Shown piece after piece: positions 51,191 through 61,632 of a DNA stretch of 64,000 nt. Positions within the stretch are counted from its first letter, which is position 1. Each line of letters starts with the position of its first letter. Under the pieces are notes generated by a model that did no database searches, had not been told where the DNA came from, and saw nothing but the letters and a program-made list of their open reading frames with translations. A program made the position numbers and the translations under genes. The stretch spans positions 1,281,757-1,345,756 of the forward strand of contig NW_008710950.1 of assembly GCF_000327385.1 (NCBI RefSeq), read 5' to 3'. This stretch comes from Lottia gigantea (taxonomy: Eukaryota > Mollusca > Gastropoda > Lottiidae).

Positions 51191-54100
51191 ACTAAAGAGA
51201 TCTAAAGAGACTGGCAATTAGTCGGGTTTGATTTTAATGGATTCCGTTGGCCTTTTAATAAATTGTGTTGAATGTTATAACCCTATAATAATTCATTATG
51301 CTCACACACTTCTCAAGTAATGTAGTTTCCATGTTTTCTATTCTACAGAATACTGTAGAACCGACACTTCATCACAATATAGCATAGAAAAACTCTTCTT
51401 AACCTTTCCCTTCTTACACATCATTGAGACTTATTGAACCCTCTACGTCATCAATATCTAAATATCACTTCACCCTTCAAGACCACTTCTTTCATTCATA
51501 TTTAAATATTCTTCCGCTCTTCACACTTCCAGTCCTTGGGCAAGAAATTTGTGTAAAATAGGTCTGGAAGTGAATAGTTTTTTTGTTTAATTAACCAGAC
51601 TATCAACAAATAAGTACTCATTGTACCTAATTGATTGATTAGCGACATAAATAAATCTCAATTTTACTTTCGATTTCTGTAAATCTTAACACAGATAACT
51701 CATTTAGTAGATATAATTAACATTACGTATGTAATATTCTGTTCTTTGTATTCAGGGGGGATAACCTTAATGTAGATGGCGTCATGTAATTAAATGTTCG
51801 TGGACATAACGATCGTTAAATCTACAATAAATACATAATTATGTTTATCTTATAGTAAATAAATACATTTTCGTTAAGCCAAAAAGGAATAAGCTGTAGA
51901 TCTTTATTGGAGTTTAAGATAATAGAAACTAAGAAGGACATAATTTAGCACAGTGACTCGTTTATCTTTTGCCACATTTCCTCATTGCTGAAACACAGTT
52001 CATTTAAAGATGCTGACACTATGGGGTTTTTTAAAACGTTCATTGCAAGTTTAAATCGAAAATTTTGTTCAAAATACATGTAACTGGAACTTGTTATACA
52101 AAGAGCTCATCTCAACACGAAGCATTCGGCAATATAATGCATTGTATTCAGAAAGGTCAATCTTAATCAATATATGAAAAGAAAGGAAGCATGCTGATTT
52201 TTCTTTATTCAGACTCACCCATACCAATACGGTAACTTGTCACAAAGTTAAAGTAAACCATAGGGTGCAGTTATCAAGTAACTAGGCTGTGACAGAAAGA
52301 CAACAGAAGTTGGTCAAGTTTCAGATACACATTACTACGGAGAAAAACATCTAAGATTGGAAATATTTTTGTTGTTATTATCTTGTCAGAAAAAAACGTT
52401 TACTGAAAGTGATAAGGCTTCATTTGATTTCACTTTCTCTCTTTACCACATAATAAAAACTATGATCAGATTACAGTGAAACTGCTTCTTCTTTTGTCTG
52501 TCAATTGGCAGATAACAATTGACGTTTATTAACCGCTAAAAACGTAGAGGGTTCGTAAAGTTATCGCCTAAATGATACAAGACAGGTTCCCTTGAATTGA
52601 GTTTTATTTGTATTTTTACCACAAAAGACTACAGCAATGTATAGCCAGATTGTCTTAAAAGCACTGACATTTCGTCGAAAATATCAGAATAGTCATTGGT
52701 ATATCTGATGAGAGTATCTTAAACATTTACCACGTCACCATCAGATACAAAAGCAAACCATATCTTTCTCAATATTAAATGCGTCATTTTCAAATTGGAA
52801 TCTGCATTGACCTATCAAATGTCGGATTATTCTAGAATATAGGACTTGCTGCTATCTATGTCTACTGAAATCGCTCAGACTGAAATCTGGAATACCAGTC
52901 ATCAATGTTAATGATTATCAAGAAGATTATAAAGGAGTCTATTATCCTACTAGAAAATAAAGATATATATCCCGTAAGATAATCCCGACTTTTTAACTGA
53001 CATAATATATTATATCATGTGTTTCCTTAAAGTTTATAGAGTGCTACACTTGATAAGCCTCTATAGTTCTTACCATGATTAATACAACCTTCAACTCGGA
53101 GGTGGCCACATTTTCGATTTCAAACAGTTTTCTAGACGAAATTATTCCCCTTAGATAACATGGAGATATACATGTGTAAACTCTCACAAAACATTTTAAA
53201 CATTCAATTAGATTAAGTGTCAAATAAAAAGATAAAATTATATTAATTATTTCCATTCATGCTGTGAAATTTAGTCTCTGTAATGAGTTCTGTGTATCGA
53301 AATAGTTTCTTTAAACTAGTCTTAGACTTGATACGATTTCGTTTGAAGGGAGACACTGTATATATTCAAAAAAAACAATCGTACCTTAGATCATTTATAT
53401 TGCGATAAAACATAAGTGGGCTGACCAAAAACTGCATGTTATTAAACTATATTTTATTAAACTATCGCCTATTTCTTTATCATATCATACCATATATACT
53501 AAAATGATCGTACATGAGCTTATTTCCGTTTTTGAATTTTGTTGCTCTGTTATTGGGTCAGTACGTCACTCCACGAAATACATTACTGTGAACAGCTAGA
53601 ATTCTTGTTTTTAATCAATGAAAATAATAACTTTGACGTCCTTTCAGCAGAATGTAGCTATTTCTCTATTTGCAAAATAATTACAGTAGAGTTACCAGCC
53701 TTCTGCTACTAAATCCAAAGAGAATATTTCTTTTTGATTTGATTCTATTGTTGGAAGTCAAGAAGCGACTAATATTATTTTAATCTTGAGGAAGAATATC
53801 GAGTGCTACTGGTAGTTGAGGATTCTATTCTTCCTATAGTAAGGTGGTTATACCAAGAATAATAAAAATACAAACAATAAAAGCCCTTAATTAACTTGTT
53901 AGAGAAGTAGCAGGCCTCTTCATTTCTCTGTTGATCAATCAGAGAAAAGTGACAGAAAAATAAAAGCATTTTGATAATCAAATAATGTGAACAATAGATT
54001 GTATTGATGTTTTTCAACTGTAGAAGAATTGTTAAGTTGCCTATTCTCATGACTACCTTGTCTTAATTCAACAAGCTTTTCAATTCACTTTTTACACAAA

Positions 54101-54196
54101 GACTGAAGTTTTCTTTTCTCTCACGTCGCCTGCAGTTAGATTCTAAAGGCACTGTATCGATTAAATATAATCCGGGTATTTTCTTGTCAAACTAAT

Positions 54197-54238
54197 GCGA
54201 CCTCTATTGTTATATCAGCGACCCCTATTGTTAAATTT
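54197..54238. repeat. 21-bp tandem duplication
   Basis: GCGACCTCTATTGTTATATCA is followed directly by a second copy differing at a few positions (starting 54218). A 13-bp duplication, AATTGAAATGTGT twice, lies close by at 54331-54356. Confidence 0.7.
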
Positions 54239-55873
54239 GATGGTTGATATTCAAGGGGGATAATTGGACATAATATAACTATAATGTATTCACCTTTAAT
54301 GAAGTGAGGTATCAGATTGTGAGGGGGTCTAATTGAAATGTGTAATTGAAATGTGTAAAGTAGTTGAAATTATGACCCGGCTTCTGAAATGTGGAACATG
54401 GAAGTAAAAATACTGAAGAACATAGTGATAAATATACAGAACAACCAAGAAGAAAATGACAGATAGAGATCATGTAGCTGATTTCATGTTCATTCTTAAC
54501 ACATTTAGTTTTTGTACAATATTGTATCAATTTTGAACCCTTTTGAGTAAGGCCGAGGGTCTGAATGTTAAAATGCATGATGAGATACATGGAACTGAAA
54601 TCAGACTATTAAAGAAGACAATAAGGAGATTATAGAAAATAATTCTATCACTTGTTAACAGATGTTTTAACGTGAATTTTATCTTCGAATTACATTGATT
54701 TTTACTTTAAATCTTTTTCTAGTCATTTCTCACGTCTTGTCTAAATTGACTTGAAACTTCCTATCTTAGAATTCAGGTCTTATCATACAACAACTGACTA
54801 CAATGTCTCAAACTGAGAGAAATAGTTCACTCCTTGTCAACCTCATATGAGTTTTATGTTAAATGCAGTTGTTCTGTAGACACATTGTCATGACTTGTAA
54901 TAATAATTGCAAAAATAAAAATATTTTTTTTGTCTCTGTGAGCTTTCAATCGTTTGCCATTATCGAACATTAATATATAGAAGGTGATCAACCCAAGAAC
55001 AAGACAAGAGATGAACATTCTTCATAATGATTTATTAGCCATTGAAAACATAATGTAATATATATTTTTTAAACAACCTATTGCACGTGCAAACAAACAC
55101 GCGCATATACATAACTAGACACATGTTATGAAGAATTAATCTTGCATACTAACAATAACACTGCACCATACATGCCTTGCCCATTTCACATCATTTCATA
55201 ACATTTAAATTCAAATACAGATATCAAATTGAAGGCTCAACAACAAATATTATCTTTACAATACAGTATATTCTCAAATAAGCAATTTGGCGATTGTAGT
55301 TGTATAAGAAACTTTGTACTGATCGTTTCAATTTCGTGGTTTACTGATCAAAATAATAATAATTGTACAAATTCAAACAGAAACCAAAATGAAACTCAGA
55401 CTAGAGAGTGAATAGAAATATACAAGATAAAATATTATATACAATAACAACAAAAAATATAAAATTTACATAATACATAAATACATTATAAATTTACCCT
55501 TTGGACCATTTGTATTGATTTGCTTTTCGGATTCACAATGTTAAAGGGATTGTAAAGAGGTTTTCTAAACTGAATAGCATCAATTTGAACCATTCCAATT
55601 TTCACTCTGACATCTGTGGTTCTTGCAATTCAAGTAAAACTAACGCGTTTTATGACGTCACAAGAGGGGAACTGCATAGATATCAATAGTAGTTTTCCTC
55701 TGTATGCATTATCGAAGCTTTTAGGTTTTCCAATCCAGTATTTATTTTGTAGGTTTTATCCAATTGTAATTAAGGTCTAAATTTTAGACCATATTAATTC
55801 AATTACTATAAACATTGATCCTCACTCAATTACACTCTCACATTACCTCTCCTTAATACCACCATTTGTCAAA

Positions 55874-55886
55874 AGGTGGCGCTAAC
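55874..55886 (+). promoter_or_regulatory. CTCF-like core near the Irx-B 3' end
   Basis: AGGTGGCGCTAAC contains AGGTGGCGC, which fits the AGRKGGCRS core of CTCF sites, although the upstream half of the consensus is poor. The same 13-mer occurs inverted at 29208-29220. Confidence 0.25.
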
Positions 55887-56015
55887 ATCTAATATCGTTA
55901 AGCCCACTTCACATCAAATATTGTATAGGATTAACACACTCCGTCGTAACTAAGAGGCAATCCATCATATAAACCTCACCTTAATAGGGCCTCTTTCAGA
56001 CAATTAATCAGTTAT

Positions 56016-56021
56016 TTTAAT
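56016..56021 (-). other. Candidate poly(A) signal of Irx-B
   Basis: On the minus strand this reads ATTAAA, 106 nt past the Irx-B stop, giving a 3' UTR like that of Irx-A. A canonical AATAAA lies further on at 55741-55746 (minus) and is an alternative. Confidence 0.4.
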
Positions 56022-56126
56022 TAATGTACACAGTAAACTGATGGAAAGTATCTGTGAAGGTGGAATATGTCAACAATTGTGATAAATAGAAAATCCTAGT
56101 TGTTAAGTCATCTTCAATTCACATTA

Positions 56127-56755
56127 TCAATCAAGAGGAACTCTTGGTGGACAATATAGTTGAGAATACGGATTGATATTTGGAGGTACAGGATTTGAAT
56201 TAGGGGAAGATAATGGGTTAATATTTGGTGTAAAGGCAGAAGGTTCTTGTCTCATCATACCACTGTTATTCAATGAGCAACTTGACATTGATGAATATGT
56301 ATTTTGTCTATTGTTACTTACACCCATATCACCCCATAATTGATTATTACTCAGTTCTTTCATGTCATGATTTTGGTCATTTGATACAAGACCACGACCC
56401 ATGGGTGGAGGTAGAAATCCAGCTTTAGATGTTGCAACGTGAGCTAATGACCATATTTTAGGCCGCATTCCATTTTCCAAATTATGAACATCACTATAAT
56501 TACAGTTTACGTCACTCAATCCAGAATCGTTGCTGTTTGAACATAGAGAGTCTGGGCGCTTCGTGTCCATTGGTGTGGCACCAAGATTTTGAGTTCTTAT
56601 ACCTGACTGTGCAGCACCCATAGCTGTTCCCACTAGCGAGGATGACGCCAACGAGAGGTTACCGGAACAGGAAATTCCGCCATTTATAGGTTTGTTAGTA
56701 TCTTCATGGAAGAGTGAAGAGTGATCATTGTGGGTTACAGAAAAACTAGGTGTTC
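56127..56755 (-). CDS. Irx: Irx-B last coding exon (C-terminal region)
   Basis: 629 nt. Acceptor CATTTTAG, phase 1 entry completing a Gly codon, stop TGA at 56129-56127. It encodes visible residues 236-444, rich in Ser, Asn and Pro. [14 protein letters not shown] (residues 333 on) matches the Irx C-terminal motif KPKIWSLA closely. Ends [11 protein letters not shown]. Confidence 0.95.
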
Positions 56756-59700
56756 CTAAAATGAGAAAATGTTATTCATAATCATAATGTCACTTAAACT
56801 ACACAGTCATTATGTATCTAAAATGGCCTTATAAGGACAAAATATATATTTGTATTTCCAGTTTTGGTTTCCTACTGCAATGCAACATGACAAAACATAA
56901 AATGATACTTTGGTAATATAACCAAGATATGCCCTAAACTAAGGGACTCGCACCAAGTTGTCATTTCAGTTGCTGAGCTGTTCTAATAAGACTCCCTGGA
57001 ACTGTTACAGTACTATGAGTCCAAATTGTGTTATGGTGTCACCAAGTGTGTAATATGGAATTGTTGGACCCATAAATAAGAAATAGTTACAAAAATAACT
57101 CGTAAACCATTGTAAAATACAGTGAAACACTAGTTATCTCATAAACAACATCTTAACTATAGCTTATGTCAGACTAGATGGCGCTTTTATCTCTAAGGTT
57201 ATTCTTACAGGTCAAAGGTTACGCGTACCAGTTAAGGTACTAAATAGTTTGTTTTATTTTTATCTACATAACATGATCATAACTTATTATATTTTGTGGG
57301 AAAATTTTTCCTTCTGAATATCAAGACACACTTAATATTAAATATCATTTCTACATATAAATGTGACAAATTTATGACGAACCAAAGCCACAAAAATTCT
57401 AGAAGTGGGTGTAAACGAATTGTAGGAAGAAAGGAATAGTGATAGTGATTTAATTTTGAGCTTCTGAAACAACTACTTCACTTTTTAGAACATTTTTAGA
57501 CAAATTGGTAGTCTATGGTCCTTGAGTTTGAGAAAAAGGCATTTCCGGTTCAAATGTTTAGTAATATAGATTGTTAAATATAAATCACTGACTGACTTTT
57601 AACTCCTTCCTTGGAGATTTGCTCAATCATCACTTGTTATTGAATTTTCCTCTCTGTGACTTGATCAACTTTATAGAACAATATCTTTAATGTTAATATG
57701 CTAATTACAGACTAGTGGCTTTTAATAACTCGAATTAAAATCTTGTTTTGTGTCAAGGGAGAGAACTCAGTCGACCTGATAATTGACGATAATAGAAGGT
57801 TACACACTCGTCTTTATCATGTCTTCAAATGTGCCTAATAAATGGTTTGGAATTAATAAATACCGTAAAGTGGCCTTTAACTTCATTATACATGAGTAAC
57901 GTAATCAGCAGAACAACATAGAATATCGTTTAAGAGAAATGGCTAGAGAATAGAGAACCATTCTTCACTAATATTGATTACACGTAGTTCAAATCTTACA
58001 ATTTATTCCAACTCCAATACACAGTCGTGTCTGACAATATTTTAGCACTTTTTATTATTGTTAAATAGAATTCAGTTTCTATCAAATTGCTAATCTGGTT
58101 GTAAAAATATTGTTGGTTTGTATTTCCGAATTTTACGCCGATTTGAATATTATGGACATCGAAGCTTTACGTTTCATTTCAAAAATTGATTTTTATGTTG
58201 TTTTTGAAAGAAAAGCTTCTCAGATCAAGTTCCCTCTTCTCAATCACCCGGAGGTCATTCGATATATCCCATACTTTAAAACCATTTTTCAGTTATGATT
58301 TTTTGTTTTTAAATTTATGTTAATTTACTAGAAATGTTGCTGAGTGTAGTTTATCTTCACGTACCTGTTGTCGTTTACCCCAGTCTTATTCAAATGACAG
58401 GTGATTAATTACAACTATACTAAAAGGGGTGACAGTTTGATAGAAGAGCCAGGTATAATTGTCATCTGGTCCACATAGCTATCCTAATTTGGACAAACTA
58501 GCATAAATTTTGATAAATTTGTGTAAAGATTTGGGTAAATATTACCTAATTTCATTCAATAACTACTTACTGTCAATTTTCTATGATACTTTAACACGGG
58601 TATTTTTCATTTCATTTTACACATTTTATTTTAAAGTGAAGATCTTAGATTTTATTGTACCCGAAATCTTTTTTAGTGCCGTTCACTGCCATTAAGATTA
58701 ATATAAGTTTTCTGGTTATTTGTCAATGTCATTCGATGTTTGTTTTGGAATAATGTATGTTAATATCAAGGAATTAGGTTTGCAAGCGTACTATTTCATT
58801 CCATTCCTAATTTATCATGAATAAGGAGATTTACGACTTTTTTGGCAAATTAGACCCTAATCTTTTGTCAAAATGCAATATTCATATTGAGGTTAAAGAA
58901 AACCTCTAGAAACAATTACAAACAATAAAATACATTTTACTATTGATTTTTAAAGTGTTCGAACAAAACTACGGGATAAACACAAGCTGGCCAAGATACA
59001 ACAGAAATGATAATAAAGTCTTACCCACTGGTGATTTACATTCTTCTTTTAAATTTACTTCATCTTTTTCTTTGTCATCGTCGCTATCCCCTTTACTTTT
59101 ATCACCATCATCATCGTCATCATCATCATTATCATCACCAGATCTGTTTCTTGGTGACCACGTCATTTTATTCTCCTTCTTCAGTCGTCTTCTAGCATTA
59201 GCAAACCATGTAGAAACTTGAGTTAAAGTCATTTTGGTGATGATGGCTAACATAATTTTTTCACCTTTGGTAGGATAAGGATTTTTCTTGTGTTCGTATA
59301 ACCAGGCTTTTAGTGTTGTGGTATTTTCCCTAGTAGCATTTTTTCTTCGTGTAGCGCTATTGAGGTCTACACTACCGTACCTGAAACCATATACAATATA
59401 CAATTATTGTAATAATATTAATTACATTGCATTTATATCTTTAAAAATAATGAAAGTTTTAATGAAAAAAATATTGTGGCACGTATCTTAATATGCTTAG
59501 AATCTTTTCACACCTATCATTTTTTATCTCTGATTAATACAACAAATTTTGAAAATCAATTTTTGAAATTAGAGATAATGAGATTCAAAAAAAAAATCAA
59601 ATAAATCTATCAAATTTTAAACGGAAATCATACGTTTTGCTCTCCGCATTAGCTGAAAATGTATATCGACTTGCACCATAGCAGGTTTCTTTTGAATTCA

Positions 59701-61632
59701 AATTATCTTCAAGATAGCATGGCAGTAAGAGGCTAGTAAATAAAAGCCTCTTGATTTATTTATTTATTAATTTACAGGTAAGATATTAGGTATTTATCAG
59801 CTTGTTAAAGTTTATTAAAATCACGTATTTTAACTCCCACCACTGTTAAATCAGATTAAATTTAAGTGGTAGATAATTGTTAGAATTTGAAATAGAATAG
59901 TATTATCACTAGTTTATTGACACGAGTAAGATTGTCAATATTATGACAGTTATTAAAATAAATATCCTATTATTAACTGTCATATTTCAAACATATCTCA
60001 CAAAATTAACTTGAAATGCCTCTTGCACACTTAAAACGTCAAAGAATTTACATTTTCTTGAATCTCTAAACAATCTTCAAGACTGCAATGTTTCAGTGTA
60101 ATATTATTCTTTATTGATTTTGAATGTTATAAAAAATATGAACACAAAACCATTATCATTACAGACAATATTTCTTTCAAATGCGCCGGATTTATAAAAA
60201 TTAAAAATTTTCTTTGAGAATAAAGGGAGCAATTCAGAAAACCGAAAGTGAATCTATTTAAATGCTGTAGCTCTAATATTCAATAGATACCACAGTAGGA
60301 ATCTGTACGATTATCTTGCAGATTATATATCAATCGCATTTTATTCCTTTTAAAACGTGATTTAAAAATACCGGAAGTGAAATGAACATTCAAGAAGTCG
60401 AAGGATGGAATAATGTTTAATGCAGCTTCCTAGACCAGACCATAAGTATTGGAAATGTAATAATTTCAGACACATGATGCTGCATGGCGTTTATGTCCCA
60501 AAATATCCGTTTACATCGTTGCAGTATAAAAGCTAGAGTTTAACAGAAAATACTTACGCATTAGAATAAGGAAACGAGGACATTGGTGTATCATAAGGAT
60601 AACATGGTGCTGGTTGATTTATACCTCTCCATGATTCACCAGCATCTTTTATATCATAGTGGCCATTCTGTTAACAAAATACAATATCATTGAACATTGA
60701 ATCAATTCATTGACCTTTCTTTACAAAATTTAAAAAATCATATCTTAAATCTTTCGATGGCAATAATTTGTTGCTGGTAATCCAGAATTTGATAACCGCC
60801 TGTTGAACTGGGTTGAATTCCAGACTTATTAACGAAACTGTAAAGAATAACAACTAGAACCCTTAGCCAGGACTCCATATATTGGTTTGACCATTGAATT
60901 ACAAATTCGATTGTTTCAGATATAGTTACGCGGAAAATTGAAATTTAATTTAGAGCTCCATGTTGTGTTATATAAAAACACCTGTACAAGTGTCTACATC
61001 TATCATTGTCATCAAGTCGTATTTAAACACTTCACCTAACGTATGATTGAGAGTGATAGAATATATGCACTTGAACTGGTAATCAACACACCCCGGGGTT
61101 ATTTGGTCACTGAGATTTAATTTTATAAACTTTGATCAATATCAAGCAATATCTTCCTTTCAAAATCATATTCTGTCAGTCAATAAAGCATGATAGACTA
61201 AATCATGCTAGATTGAGATGGTACTGGGTGGCGGCTGGTGTTACTGGTATATCAGCATCAACTTCCGGTTGTTAATGTTTAACATTTACCTCTTTAAATG
61301 CACACAATAAGAGAACACATAGATAAAACTGTCTATTTCGAAACCAAGGAGTAGAGAATTGATCTAGTTGTCCAATAACGAACATAACTTACCAAAGGGG
61401 GGTAAAATGCTGATGGATCAGCACCAAGAGGCATATAACCCTGACTAGCATAAGCGGAGGTTGGGTACACTGAATCACCCAATGCAGGAACTCTGGGATA
61501 AGATAATAAACTTGAAGTGTATTGACAGGAGCAGACTGGTTGACCGGTATGTGGATTAGTCCCGATTGTTCTGCCGTTTTCACAACATGAGTTTGACATG
61601 GTAGATGTAGGTGTGTTACTATTCATGAGGAG
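56127..61632 (-). CDS. Irx: Irx-B: Iroquois-class TALE homeodomain transcription factor (first exon missing)
   Basis: Minus-strand join of 61632-61393, 60667-60558, 59380-59025 and 56755-56127: 444 residues seen, with GT-AG junctions and phases 0, 2 and 1. The first exon seen starts after a TTTCTTTGCAG acceptor in phase 0, like exon 2 of Irx-A, so an upstream coding exon is expected. Visible residues 16-50 hold CCENGR...GQPVCSCQY...YPRVPA. The homeodomain (about 123-188) has the PYP TALE loop and [11 protein letters not shown], and is uninterrupted by introns. A very acidic Asp-rich stretch follows. RPKIWSLAH (from 333) is the conserved C-terminal Irx motif. The role is a nuclear sequence-specific regulator of patterning, known for the family. 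It is transcribed toward Irx-A. An ATG at 61625 inside the first visible exon could serve as a start if no upstream exon exists. Confidence 0.95.
56756..59024 (-). other. Irx-B intron between homeobox and C-terminal exons (2269 bp)
   Basis: Donor GTAAGA, acceptor TTTTAG, phase 1. AT-rich, without repeats I can name. It contains a good CTCF-like word at 57171-57185. Plus-strand open frames at 58110-58298 and 58510-58695 look like noise. Confidence 0.88.
57171..57185 (+). promoter_or_regulatory. CTCF-like site in Irx-B intron
   Basis: AGACTAGATGGCGCT matches 12 of 14 positions of the CCASYAGRKGGCRS consensus, including the whole AGRKGGCRS core. TAGATGGCGCT is also close to the insect CTCF motif. 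It is the best insulator-like word I saw in the window. Confidence 0.35.
59025..59380 (-). CDS. Irx: Irx-B homeobox exon
   Basis: 356 nt, acceptor GGTTTCAG, donor G|GTAAGA. Visible residues 117-235 plus one base of Gly236. It carries the entire TALE homeodomain in one exon: RRKNATREN, helix 1, PYP loop, [20 protein letters not shown] and [17 protein letters not shown]. Next come a run of seven Asp (in [11 protein letters not shown]) and more acidic residues. The encoding (GAT/GAC)n tract gives a plus-strand ATC-rich stretch at about 59100-59140 that could vary in length between individuals. Confidence 0.97.
59381..60557 (-). other. Irx-B intron before the homeobox exon (1177 bp)
   Basis: Donor GC|GTAAGT, acceptor TTTCAG, phase 2 as in Irx-A intron 3. 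AT-rich, with nothing recognised inside. Confidence 0.88.
60558..60667 (-). CDS. Irx: Irx-B exon homologous to Irx-A exon 3
   Basis: 110 nt, acceptor TTAACAG, donor GTAAGT. Phase 0 in, phase 2 out. It reads [20 protein letters not shown] then [24 protein letters not shown] parallels AWRSLAQPA of Irx-A. Confidence 0.92.
60668..61392 (-). other. Irx-B intron (725 bp)
   Basis: Donor GTAAGT directly after CCT TTG, acceptor GTTAACAG, phase 0. It contains a CCCCGGGG palindrome near 61092 and otherwise AT-rich DNA. Confidence 0.88.
61393..61632 (-). CDS. Irx: Irx-B first visible coding exon (N-terminal Cys block)
   Basis: Exactly 80 codons, phase 0 at both ends, as in Irx-A exon 2. It reads [20 protein letters not shown], then [18 protein letters not shown]. 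The TTTCTTTGCAG before it is a strong acceptor, so the longer open frame that runs upstream to 61773 is taken as intron. The product must begin in an upstream exon or at the ATG at 61625. Confidence 0.93.

Larger units (their letters stand above)
21972..56015. other. 34-kb intergenic desert between the Irx genes
   Basis: No exon of a known protein was recognised in the open frames here. All are under about 100 codons and of low-complexity AT-rich composition. I did not find exons resembling a third Irx or a Sowah-type ankyrin gene, the neighbour reported for Irx in several bilaterians. Contents called separately: small tandem repeats, a 24-bp perfect inverted repeat, a 160-bp tandem array, a mariner-like end, and GC-richer motif islands. 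The remainder is AT-rich DNA with nothing further recognisable. Confidence 0.7.

Noticed and set aside
21972-56015. A third Irx gene or a Sowah gene in the desert
   Set aside because: No homeobox, CCENGR/CSCQY block, KPKIWS motif or ankyrin-like frame found on either strand.
58943-59221. Plus-strand Ser/His-rich frames over the Irx-B homeobox exon
   Set aside because: They are antisense readings of the Asp-rich tract and homeobox.
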